A DNA stretch of 64,000 nucleotides from Firmicutes bacterium CAG:24053_14 (GTDB taxonomy: Bacteria > Bacillota > Clostridia > Oscillospirales > Oscillospiraceae). The notes under the pieces are model-generated. The model was not told the origin of the DNA and did not search any database. It saw only the letters and a list, made by a program, of their open reading frames with translations. Both the position numbers and the translations under genes were made by a program. Of the stretch, positions 51,153-59,616 are shown in pieces. The stretch spans positions 38,715-102,714 of the forward strand of contig MNSZ01000051.1 of assembly GCA_001916715.1 (NCBI GenBank), given 5' to 3'. Position 1 is the first letter of the stretch; each line of letters opens with the position of its first letter.

Positions 51153-52654
51153 TATTCTTCCCACTTTGCTGCTCTTTCAACTGCGCGCAGCCACTTTTTG
51201 TGCAGCGCGGTCGCTTCCTCGGCCTCCATCTGGGGCGTAAACACACGGTCAGATTCGCGGATATCGGCAATGTCGCCGATGTCCTTCCACACGCCGACTG
51301 CAAGTCCTGCAAGAAATGCCGCGCCGAATGCCGTAGTCTCGACCATTTTGGGGCGGTCAATGGGCTTGCGGAGAATATCCGACTGGAACTGCATCATAAA
51401 ATTGTTTACAGATGCGCCGCCGTCAACGCGCAGAACACTCAGCGGTTCGCCGGCGTCTTTCTCCATTGCGTCTAGCAGATCCTTGACCTGATAGGCGATC
51501 CCCTCGAGTGCCGCGCGGACGATATGCGCCTTAGTTGAGCCTCGAGTCAGGCCGACTATCGCACCGCGCGCGTACATATCCCAGCGCGGTGCGCCAAGAC
51601 CGGTGAACGCCGAAACGAGATACACGCCGCCGTTATCGGGAACGGAGGTGGCAAGCGTTTCGCACTCGGAGCTTGTGCTCAAAAGCCCGACCTCGTCGCG
51701 CAGCCACTGAATGGAGCTGCCGGCGTTGAATACGCTGCCCTCAAGCGCATAGGTGGTTTTGCCGCCGATCGACCAGGCAACGCTCGTAACAAGGCCGCTT
51801 GCGCTGCGAACGGACTGGCTTCCGGTGTTAAGGAGAGTAAAGCAGCCTGTTCCGTAGGTGTTCTTGGCCTGACCCTTTTCGATGCAGCCCTGGCCGATGA
51901 GCGCTGCCGCCTGGTCGCCTGCGCTGCCGCAAACGGGAACGCCTGCAAGCATCTCAAGCCCGGTTATTCCGGGTGCGACCTTGCCGTAGATCATCGAGGA
52001 CGGTACGGGCGTCGGGAGCATCGACATGGGGATGCCGAGCTTTTCGCAAAGGATCTCGTCCCATTTGAGCTCGTTTATGTCAAACAGCATCGTGCGCGAG
52101 CAGTTGGAGTAGTCGGAAACATGCGCCTTGCCGCCGGTGAGGTTCCAGATAAGCCACGAATCAACGTTGCCGAACAGCAGCTCGCCGCGCTCGGCGCGCT
52201 CGCGCGCACCCTCGACGTTGTCGAGTATCCACTTTATTTTCGTGCCTGAAAAATATGCGTCTATGAGAAGGCCGGTTTTATCGCGGACATAGTCGCCTAT
52301 GCCGTCGGCCGCGAGCTTATCGCAGATAGGAGCCGTGCGCCTGCACTGCCAGACGATGGCGTTATACACGGGCTTGCCTGTGTTTTTATCCCAAACGATC
52401 GTAGTCTCACGCTGGTTTGTTATGCCTATGCCGGCTATGTCCGTAGGGGAAAGCTCGCTTTTTTCAAACGCCTCGGCGAGGGCGCGCAGCTGAGTTTCCA
52501 GTATCACCATCGGGTCGTGTTCGACCCAGCCGGGCTTGGGATATATCTGTGGAAAAGGATACTGCGCTATAGTTACAGGCTTACCCTTTGCATCAAAAAT
52601 TATCGCTCTTGAGCTGGTCGTTCCCTGATCGAGTGCGACAACATAACCGTTCAT
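51152..52654 (-). CDS. glpK: Glycerol kinase
   Basis: 500 aa, typical length. FGGY kinase motifs: DQGTTSSRAIIFD, the substrate loop GITNQRETT, GSAGDQAAALIGQ, and DGGASVNNFMMQFQ. It phosphorylates glycerol to glycerol-3-phosphate. No glpF or glpD adjoins. Together with the lipase-type hydrolases at 23505 and 52748 it would let the cell use glycerol freed from lipids. Confidence 0.97.
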   Translation of the reverse strand: MNGYVVALDQGTTSSRAIIFDAKGKPVTIAQYPFPQIYPKPGWVEHDPMVILETQLRALAEAFEKSELSPTDIAGIGITNQRETTIVWDKNTGKPVYNAIVWQCRRTAPICDKLAADGIGDYVRDKTGLLIDAYFSGTKIKWILDNVEGARERAERGELLFGNVDSWLIWNLTGGKAHVSDYSNCSRTMLFDINELKWDEILCEKLGIPMSMLPTPVPSSMIYGKVAPGITGLEMLAGVPVCGSAGDQAAALIGQGCIEKGQAKNTYGTGCFTLLNTGSQSVRSASGLVTSVAWSIGGKTTYALEGSVFNAGSSIQWLRDEVGLLSTSSECETLATSVPDNGGVYLVSAFTGLGAPRWDMYARGAIVGLTRGSTKAHIVRAALEGIAYQVKDLLDAMEKDAGEPLSVLRVDGGASVNNFMMQFQSDILRKPIDRPKMVETTAFGAAFLAGLAVGVWKDIGDIADIRESDRVFTPQMEAEEATALHKKWLRAVERAAKWEE

Positions 52655-52687
52655 ATGATTACCTCCATACTGATTTTGCTAATTCCG

Positions 52688-52715
52688 TTGCATTTTGCTG
52701 CAAGTATGCTATAAT
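52688..52715 (+). promoter_or_regulatory. Promoter of alpha/beta hydrolase gene
   Basis: TTGCAT (52688-52693), 16-bp spacer, TATAAT (52710-52715), with GGAGG just before the start at 52748. Confidence 0.72.
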
Positions 52716-52747
52716 TCATATAATAACATATACGGAGGTCGTTTTCC

Positions 52748-53677
52748 ATGCCTAGTTTCAATGATTTTTATTTTAATTCAAGCACGGGCAAAAACCGCAT
52801 CCATGTTCGCAGATGTGTTCCCGACGGGCAGGTGCGAGCGGTCGTGCAGATAATGCACGGTATTGCCGAGCACATAAGCCGCTATGATGATTTTATGGCG
52901 TTTCTTGCGTCTAACGGTTTCGTTGCCGTCGGTACAGACCATCTCGGCCACGGTCAGAGCATTGAAAAGCCCGAGCAGATGGGCTTTTTCGCCGAGAAAA
53001 ACGGTTGGGATTATATCATAAAGGACGAGGAGATACTTCGTCTTGCAATGAAGCAGACCTATCCGAACGTTCCGTTTGTCCTGTTCGGACACAGCATGGG
53101 CAGCTTCATGGCGCGCACGCATCTTATCCGCTATCCCGGCGGCTTTGACGCTGCGATAATAAGCGGCACTGGCAATCAGGGCGCAGCACTCGTAAACGGC
53201 GGCCTTTTCATGGGAAATCTCGTCACGGCTCTCAAGGGCGCGCATCATTACAGCAAGTTCCTCAATAACCTCGCCTTCGGAAGCTATAATAAGATATATG
53301 AAAATCCGCGCACCGAGTATGATTGGCTCACGCGCGACACTGACGTTGTTGATAAATACATTGCCGATCCGCTTTGCGGCTTTATACCGACATGCAGCCT
53401 GTTCAGGGATATGATGACCGGAGTTAAGTTCATTACAAACGTCAACAATCTCAAGTCGATGAAGAAGGATATGCCGGTTTACTTTATGTCCGGCGATAAG
53501 GATCCCGTCGGGGAATGCGGCAAGGGCGTAAAGCTTGCGTATGAAAACTTCAAAAAAGCCGGCATGAAGGACGTTTCCATAAAGCTGTATAAGGACGGCC
53601 GCCACGAAATGCTCAACGAGATAAACAAGGCTGAAGTCTATGCCGATATCCTCGCTTGGATAAACAGCAGGATCTGA
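52748..53677 (+). CDS. Alpha/beta hydrolase, monoacylglycerol-lipase-like
   Basis: 309 aa. The Hydrolase_4 fold has QIMHGIAEHISRYDDF near the N-terminus, nucleophile in FGHSMGSFMAR, Asp in SGDKDPVGE and His in GRHEMLNE. No signal peptide, so intracellular. It likely splits monoacylglycerols or lysophospholipids. It is divergent from glpK. Confidence 0.88.
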   Translation: MPSFNDFYFNSSTGKNRIHVRRCVPDGQVRAVVQIMHGIAEHISRYDDFMAFLASNGFVAVGTDHLGHGQSIEKPEQMGFFAEKNGWDYIIKDEEILRLAMKQTYPNVPFVLFGHSMGSFMARTHLIRYPGGFDAAIISGTGNQGAALVNGGLFMGNLVTALKGAHHYSKFLNNLAFGSYNKIYENPRTEYDWLTRDTDVVDKYIADPLCGFIPTCSLFRDMMTGVKFITNVNNLKSMKKDMPVYFMSGDKDPVGECGKGVKLAYENFKKAGMKDVSIKLYKDGRHEMLNEINKAEVYADILAWINSRI

Positions 53678-53701
53678 TATTTTATTATAATTAATATGCA
53701 A

Positions 53702-53738
53702 ACACCGCACGGTTCATTTTCCGTGCGGTGTGTTTTTT
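53702..53738 (+). terminator. Terminator, repeat-type stem
   Basis: ACACCGCACGG pairs with CCGTGCGGTGT around TTCATTTT, then TTTTTT. It shares the core stem with the small-RNA terminators. It ends the hydrolase gene. Confidence 0.88.
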
Positions 53739-53865
53739 ACTTTCTGCGTCTGTTTCTGCGCTTTCTGATCTTCCTCGGATCGGGGATTAGCACGCCCACT
53801 GCAACATAGCCTATAACAAACAGCAGTATGACTGATATAACAAGAACAACACTTTCAATGTCCAT
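53737..53865 (-). CDS. 42-aa single-span membrane protein in the trk operon
   Basis: ATG 53865 has GAGGTG upstream and begins 9 nt after the trkH stop. Sequence is one hydrophobic helix (about 5-27, VVLVISVILLFVIGYVAVGV) and a strongly basic tail ending RKRRNRRRK. It recalls the small hydrophobic KdpF-like subunits that stabilise potassium transporters, but similarity is only in shape and place. A stop-to-stop coding region of this size could also be chance. Confidence 0.6.
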   Translation of the reverse strand: MDIESVVLVISVILLFVIGYVAVGVLIPDPRKIRKRRNRRRK

Positions 53866-53874
53866 AACGGCACC

Positions 53875-55317
53875 TCATCTCTTGGTCCAAAGCTGCGGCG
53901 ACAGCAGCAGAAGCAGGGGGTATATCTCAAGCCTGCCGAGAAGCATGGCAAATGACAGAACAAGCTTTGAAAACGCCGAATAATCGGCATAACTCAGGCT
54001 CGGGCCGACTTGCCCGAAGCCGGGGCCAATGTTGTTCACGCAGCTCACGGTAGCCGAGAAATTGGTCTCTATCCCGAACGGCTCAAAGCTTATGAGCAAA
54101 AACACGGCTCCGATAACCGCAATATACAGTGCAAAGTAAGAAAGAATCTGCCTTTCGCCCTGTGCGTCAACGCGTCGGCCGTTTAAAATGACTGTGCTTA
54201 CCTCGCGCGGACGCAGAGCGTGACGCAGGTCGTTGCGCGCTATCTGCGCAAGCACTGTAACGCGGCTCATTTTAAGACCGCCTGCCGTTGAACCCATGCA
54301 GCCGCCGAAGAACATGAGAATGAGCAAAACGGCCTTGGCAAGACTCGGCCAGGCATCAAAATCCGCGGTGGCGTAGCCTGTCGTCGTGACGATGGAGGAT
54401 ACCTGAAAAGCGGAAAGCCTGACTGCGTCGGCGATGCTGCCGTACAGGGGCATGATGCTCAGCACGATGATTATCATTGCTGCAAGGCTTATGCCCAGGT
54501 AGCATTTAAGCTCGTTTGATTTGAGCACCTCGCGCCATCTTTTGATAAGCAGCAGATAGTACATGTTAAAGCTCACGCCAAACAGCAGCATAAACACGGT
54601 TATCACCCATTGACAGAAGTGTGAGTACGATGCGATGCTGTCGGCCTTTATTCCGAAGCCTCCCGTGCCGGCTGTGCCGAGCGCGTGAACAATGCTGTCA
54701 AACAGCGGCATGCCGCCGCACAAAAGTAGTACGGTCTCGAGCACGGTAAGGGCAAGGTATATGTAATACAGGATCTTTGCCGTTCCGCTTGCCCTGGGAG
54801 TGAGCTTATCCACATTGTGCCCCGGCATTTCAGCGCGAAGAATGTTCACCGAGCGCTCGGGCGTTTTTTCCATGACGGCCATTATGAACACAAGCACACC
54901 CATGCCGCCGACCCAATGCGTGAAGCTGCGCCAGAACAACAGACCGTGGCTGAGCGCTTCAACATCCGTGAGGATAGATGCGCCCGTTGTCGTAAAGCCG
55001 GAAACGGTTTCGAAGAACGCATCTATAAACGAAGGTATACTGCCGCTTATGACAAACGGCAGAGCGCCGAACAGCGATATTCCGATCCACGACAGAGCCA
55101 CTATCGCAAGCCCGTCGCGAGTGTACAGATTTTTGCTGTCACTGCGGCAGAAAAACTTGAGGGCGGCCCCCACAGCGGCAGCCGCAGCAGCCGATATCAC
55201 AAAAGAAAGCGAGCAGCTTTCGCCGTAGATAAGCGAAACGGCAAGCGGAAGCAGCATAAGTGCGGCTTCCAGAAGAAGCACTCTTCCTACTGTATGAAAA
55301 ACGAGCTTTATCTTCAT
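53875..55317 (-). CDS. trkH: Trk/Ktr-type potassium uptake protein, membrane subunit
   Basis: 480 aa from ATG 55317 (ATGA overlap with trkA). About ten membrane segments with the four-loop selectivity-filter pattern: TTTGASIL, GTAGTGGFG, TTTGYATA and NNIGPGFG. It moves K+ with the cytoplasmic gating subunit TrkA encoded just before it. Upstream in-frame Arg-rich codons overlap trkA and are excluded. Confidence 0.93.
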   Translation of the reverse strand: MKIKLVFHTVGRVLLLEAALMLLPLAVSLIYGESCSLSFVISAAAAAAVGAALKFFCRSDSKNLYTRDGLAIVALSWIGISLFGALPFVISGSIPSFIDAFFETVSGFTTTGASILTDVEALSHGLLFWRSFTHWVGGMGVLVFIMAVMEKTPERSVNILRAEMPGHNVDKLTPRASGTAKILYYIYLALTVLETVLLLCGGMPLFDSIVHALGTAGTGGFGIKADSIASYSHFCQWVITVFMLLFGVSFNMYYLLLIKRWREVLKSNELKCYLGISLAAMIIIVLSIMPLYGSIADAVRLSAFQVSSIVTTTGYATADFDAWPSLAKAVLLILMFFGGCMGSTAGGLKMSRVTVLAQIARNDLRHALRPREVSTVILNGRRVDAQGERQILSYFALYIAVIGAVFLLISFEPFGIETNFSATVSCVNNIGPGFGQVGPSLSYADYSAFSKLVLSFAMLLGRLEIYPLLLLLSPQLWTKR

Positions 55318-56678
55318 TTTGCTATCACATCCGAAAGATCGTACAGCTTTCTGCCGGCGGCGATTATTATAACGCGGTCGTCGGGCAGTATAACGTCGTC
55401 GCCGCATGGGATGATGTTTTTGCCGCCGCGGATTATTCCTGCCAGCAGAATGTCGGGCTTGAGGTCAAGCTGTTTTACGGGAATGCCCGTGTAGCCGAAA
55501 TCCGGAGAAACGATAAACTCAAGCGCCTCGACCTTGCCGTTCATGAGGCTGTAGAGCGTTTCGACCCTGCTGCCCATGGAGTTTTGCAGCGCGCGGGCGT
55601 ATCTTAAAAGAACATCGGCGGTTATATGCTTTGGCGATACGGTGCATTCAACGCCCAGATGCTCCGAAAGCTCATGGTAGGCGTCCTGATTGAGCTTGGC
55701 GATGACCTTCGGCACACCGCGGTCGAGCGCATAGTACGAAAGCAGCAGATTTTCCTCGTCCATTCCGGTGAGTGCCACGAAAGCATCGGCGCCGTCAAGC
55801 CCCTCCTCATCAAGAAGCTCGTGCTGCGAACCGTCGCCGTGAATGACAACAGCGCTGCCGCCGAGTGCGGCGGATATATCATCGCAGCGCTTTGCATCCT
55901 TTTCGATTATTTTTACGCCGTTTCCGCTGCGGATAAGCTCATCGCTCAAATATTCCGCTATGCGGCTTGCACCGAGCAGCATCACGTGCTTTGTGCGCTT
56001 TTGCAGTATGCCCATGTTGCCGAGCAGCTTCTGCATATCCTCGGGCGCGGCTATAAGGCCGAGTTTATCTCCTGCACGCAGAACAAAGCTTCCGCGAGGA
56101 ATGTACGCGGTCTTGTCACGCAGCACTGCGCACACAAGAAATGATGCCCCGCTTTTTGCTCTCAGCGCCGAAAGCTCAACTCCATCGAGCGCAGAGCCGG
56201 GTTTGACGCTCATTTCGGCCATCTCAAAGCGGCTTCGCGTAAAGCTCTCGGATTTTACGGCAGACGGAAACTTTAGAATGTTATATATGGCCTTTGCCGT
56301 AAGTCTTTCGGGATTGATGACCATCGAAAGCTCAAGCTGATTTTTAATAAAGTCAAGGTTTTCGCTTGTGTATTCGCTGCCGCGTATGCGCGCAACGGTG
56401 TGCTTTGCACCCATGCGCTTTGCAAGAAAGCAGCTGAGCATGTTTATCTCGTCCGAGCCTGTTGCCGCGATGAAAAGCTCGGCGCTGTCGGCGCCTGCGT
56501 CCGACAGAGTTTTAAAATGCGTGCCGGCGGCGCATATGCCCATGACATCGTAGTTTGTGCTGACACTGTCTATGACCTCACGATTGGAGTCAACAACAAC
56601 GATCTCATGTCCCTCGCTTATAAGGCTTTGCAGAATGCTTTGGCCAATTTTACCGCAGCCGACTATAATGATTTTCAT
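55314..56678 (-). CDS. trkA: TrkA-type potassium transport regulator
   Basis: 454 aa with two RCK units, each a Rossmann fold (IIIVGCGKIGQSIL at the start, VMLLGASRIAEYL in the middle) plus TrkA-C domains. It binds nucleotides (NAD/ATP) and gates TrkH. First gene of the trkAH operon. Tandem 17-bp repeats lie just upstream. Confidence 0.93.
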   Translation of the reverse strand: MKIIIVGCGKIGQSILQSLISEGHEIVVVDSNREVIDSVSTNYDVMGICAAGTHFKTLSDAGADSAELFIAATGSDEINMLSCFLAKRMGAKHTVARIRGSEYTSENLDFIKNQLELSMVINPERLTAKAIYNILKFPSAVKSESFTRSRFEMAEMSVKPGSALDGVELSALRAKSGASFLVCAVLRDKTAYIPRGSFVLRAGDKLGLIAAPEDMQKLLGNMGILQKRTKHVMLLGASRIAEYLSDELIRSGNGVKIIEKDAKRCDDISAALGGSAVVIHGDGSQHELLDEEGLDGADAFVALTGMDEENLLLSYYALDRGVPKVIAKLNQDAYHELSEHLGVECTVSPKHITADVLLRYARALQNSMGSRVETLYSLMNGKVEALEFIVSPDFGYTGIPVKQLDLKPDILLAGIIRGGKNIIPCGDDVILPDDRVIIIAAGRKLYDLSDVIAK

Positions 56679-56705
56679 AAATCGCGCCTCGTTTGATCTT
56701 TTTAT

Positions 56706-56739
56706 GATTAGACTATAATACCGATTAGACTATAGCACC
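56706..56739. repeat. Tandem 17-bp repeats between trkA and kdpD-like genes
   Basis: GATTAGACTATAATACC (56706-56722) and GATTAGACTATAGCACC (56723-56739), 15 of 17 identical; a shorter GGATTAGA follows at 56755. Direct repeats in a divergent promoter region are typical of response-regulator binding sites. The KdpE-like regulator encoded nearby is the obvious candidate. Confidence 0.6.
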
Positions 56740-56870
56740 GGCGGCATTATAATGGGATTAGAGGATCGCCCAAAACATTAAAGTTTCATTAAAACACAGA
56801 CTAAAAATGGGAAAACGGTTTTCTGGCACCGTTTAATATGCTATAATTGCGGCAGAAATGAGGTGGAAGA

Positions 56871-58808
56871 ATGCAGCGCGAGGAAAAAATACTTGTATGC
56901 CTGTCCGGTTCGCCGACGAATGCGCGTGTCGTCAGAGCGGCTGCCAAAATAGCCGAGGCATTCCACGGAACGCTCACGGCGCTTTTTGTTGAGCCTGCAA
57001 ATTATGCTGCCGAGCCTGACAGCCGCCTTGCGGAAAATATTCGCCTTGCAAAGCAGCTCGGAGCACAGATCAGAACGCTTTACGGAGATGATGCCGCGGC
57101 AGTCATAGCCGAGTATGCGCGTGTTTCAGGCTCAACAAAGATAGTGATAGGACGAAGCCCGGGTAAGCGCGGCTTTTTTTCAAAAAAGAGCATAGTCGAT
57201 CGCTTGGGTGAGCTTGCGTCCGATATAGACATATATATAATCCCCGACAAAAGCGAGACCTCGGATACGCCGCGCGGCTCGGCACGCAGTCAGGAGCGGC
57301 TCAGTCTTCGCGATGCGCTTATAACCGCCGTTATGCTTGCTTTCTGCACAGGCATAGGCTATTTGTTCTCCGATCTTGGATTTTCTACGGCAAACGTTAT
57401 AGTCATTTATATAATCGGCGTTCTCGGCATTGCCATGCTCACCGCCGGACGCAGCTACAGTCTTGCCGCGTCAATACTCTCGGTCCTGATATGCAACTTC
57501 TTTTTCACGGAACCGTATTTTTCGCTGTTTTCGGACCCGAGCCATATTATGACGTTCATCGTCATGTTTGCAGCGGCGTTTTTCATATCGTCTATAACGG
57601 CAAGAATAAAGCGCCAGACGCATCAGACGGCGCTGAGAGTGTACAGAACCGAAATACTTCTCGAAACAAGCCAGAAGCTTCAGCAGGCGATCGGCACAGA
57701 GCAAATACTTACGGTGACTGCCGGGCAGCTTGTCAAGCTGCTTGAGCGCAGCGTTCTGATATACCCGGTCGAAAACGGCGCATTGAGCGAGCCTATGCTG
57801 TTTCCCGTGAACGAAAACGCCGGCTTTGACGATTATCTTACGCAGTATGACCGCGACAGCGCGCGCTGGGTGCTCGAAAACGACCGCCGCGCCGGAAACG
57901 GAACTGACACGCGGCAGAAGTCAAACGGCATCTACATGGCAATTCACGCAAACGGCAGAGTGTTTGCCGTTGCAGGTGTAGCAATGAAAGCCTCCCCGAT
58001 GCTTGAAAGCTTTGAAAAGACATTGACTGTTGCGATACTTGACGAGTGCGGCCTTGTGCTTGAAAATGAGTATAATCGCATCGAAAAGCGCAGGATCGAA
58101 GAAAAAGCCAGAGCCGAGGAGCTGAGATCAAACCTTCTGCGAGCCATATCTCACGATCTGCGCACGCCGCTGACGAATATATCCGGCACTGCGGCGCTGC
58201 TTATGGAAAACGAACTTCCCGAGGAAAAGCGCAGACAGATGTATGTATCGGTATACGATGACGCGCACTGGCTCATAGACCTTGTTGAGAATCTTCTTTC
58301 AATAACTCGCATGGAGGGCGGCAGCAGAATCGAGGATCTGCAGCCGGAGCTTCTGGACGATATCTTCCGCGAGGCGGTTTCGCATTCGGACAGGCTGCTG
58401 TCGGAGCACGAGCTGGAAATCAGACTTGACGATGAGTTGCTGATGGCGCATATGGACGCAAGGCTTATAGTTCAGGTCGTAATTAATCTTATAAACAACG
58501 CAGTGAAATACACGCCTCGAGGCTCACATATCTGCCTTGAAGCGTCGGCACGGGATGACAGAGTGCTCATAAGTGTTGCCGACGACGGAAACGGCATAAG
58601 TGACGAGGCAAAAGAAAAGATATTTGATATGTTTTACACAGGAAACAAAGCAAGCAGCGACGCAAGACGCGGCCTCGGACTCGGGCTTGCACTGTGCAAG
58701 AGCATTGTCCAAGCGCACGGCGGCAGCATAGCGGTTTCCGACAACACACCGCACGGAGCAGTGTTTACATTTGATCTTAAAAGGGCGGAGGTGCAGCCTG
58801 ATGAATAA
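56871..58808 (+). CDS. KdpD-like sensor histidine kinase lacking the KdpD N-terminal domain
   Basis: 645 aa. USP-like domain (about 5-130), DUF4118-type four-helix membrane block (about 145-250), GAF-like domain (265-395), HisKA with H in RAISHDLRTPLTN, and HATPase with NLINNAVKYTPRG and DDGNGISDEAKEKIF. It lacks the roughly 200-residue KdpD ATP-binding domain normally before USP. It senses K+ or osmotic state and phosphorylates the regulator at 58801. No kdpFABC pump is present; trkAH is divergent instead. Confidence 0.88.
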   Translation: MQREEKILVCLSGSPTNARVVRAAAKIAEAFHGTLTALFVEPANYAAEPDSRLAENIRLAKQLGAQIRTLYGDDAAAVIAEYARVSGSTKIVIGRSPGKRGFFSKKSIVDRLGELASDIDIYIIPDKSETSDTPRGSARSQERLSLRDALITAVMLAFCTGIGYLFSDLGFSTANVIVIYIIGVLGIAMLTAGRSYSLAASILSVLICNFFFTEPYFSLFSDPSHIMTFIVMFAAAFFISSITARIKRQTHQTALRVYRTEILLETSQKLQQAIGTEQILTVTAGQLVKLLERSVLIYPVENGALSEPMLFPVNENAGFDDYLTQYDRDSARWVLENDRRAGNGTDTRQKSNGIYMAIHANGRVFAVAGVAMKASPMLESFEKTLTVAILDECGLVLENEYNRIEKRRIEEKARAEELRSNLLRAISHDLRTPLTNISGTAALLMENELPEEKRRQMYVSVYDDAHWLIDLVENLLSITRMEGGSRIEDLQPELLDDIFREAVSHSDRLLSEHELEIRLDDELLMAHMDARLIVQVVINLINNAVKYTPRGSHICLEASARDDRVLISVADDGNGISDEAKEKIFDMFYTGNKASSDARRGLGLGLALCKSIVQAHGGSIAVSDNTPHGAVFTFDLKRAEVQPDE

Positions 58809-59508
58809 ACCGCAGATACTTATAGTTGAGGATGATAATGCCGTTGCAAATCTTATCTCGGCAACTCTTGAAACGCAGGACTACGCCTATAAGCGCGCAG
58901 CCACCGGAGCGGGCGCTGTTATGGAGGCACTGTCGTGCAAGCCGGATGTTGTTCTGCTTGACCTCGGCCTGCCGGATATGGACGGGGTCGAGATAATAAA
59001 AAAGATCCGCTCGTGGAGCAATATGCCGATCATAGTGGTCTCGGCGCGCAGTGAGGATTTTGACAAGGTCTCGGCGCTCGACGCCGGAGCGGACGATTAT
59101 CTGACAAAGCCGTTTTCCGTCGATGAGCTGCTTGCGCGCCTGCGCGTTGCGCTCAGACGTGTCCGGTACGACGGTGACAGGCTCGGCGAGGAGTCCAGCA
59201 CATACGAAAACGGCGATATGCGTATCGACTATTCGGCCGGCTGCGTGTATATATCCGACGCCGAAATACACCTGACCCCGATAGAGTACAAGCTCCTGTG
59301 TCTTCTTGCGAAAAACACCGGCAAGGTGCTCACGCACAATTACATTTTAAAAGAGGTATGGGGAAGCCCCACTGCGTCGGACGTATCCTCGCTTCGTGTT
59401 TATATGGCAACACTGCGCCGAAAGCTTGAAAAAAACTCAAACGGCGTTCAGTATATCCAGACGCATGTCGGCATCGGATACAGAATGCTCAGGATAACGA
59501 ACAAATAA
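58801..59508 (+). CDS. KdpE-like OmpR-family response regulator
   Basis: 235 aa from ATG 58801, overlapping the kinase gene by 8 bp. Receiver domain with D in VVLLDLGLPDMDG and K in YLTKPF; winged-helix C-terminus with LTPIEYKLLCLL and GIGYRML. Phosphorylated by the upstream kinase; the likely target is the trkAH/kdpD intergenic repeats. Confidence 0.92.
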   Translation: MNKPQILIVEDDNAVANLISATLETQDYAYKRAATGAGAVMEALSCKPDVVLLDLGLPDMDGVEIIKKIRSWSNMPIIVVSARSEDFDKVSALDAGADDYLTKPFSVDELLARLRVALRRVRYDGDRLGEESSTYENGDMRIDYSAGCVYISDAEIHLTPIEYKLLCLLAKNTGKVLTHNYILKEVWGSPTASDVSSLRVYMATLRRKLEKNSNGVQYIQTHVGIGYRMLRITNK

Positions 59509-59616
59509 TCAAATAGCGTATGCTAATGCATAAAACTATTAACAAAAATTTCGTGAAATATTGCTGCCTGCGGTGTTAAACTATACACAATATATATTTT
59601 GATGGGAGTAAAATAC

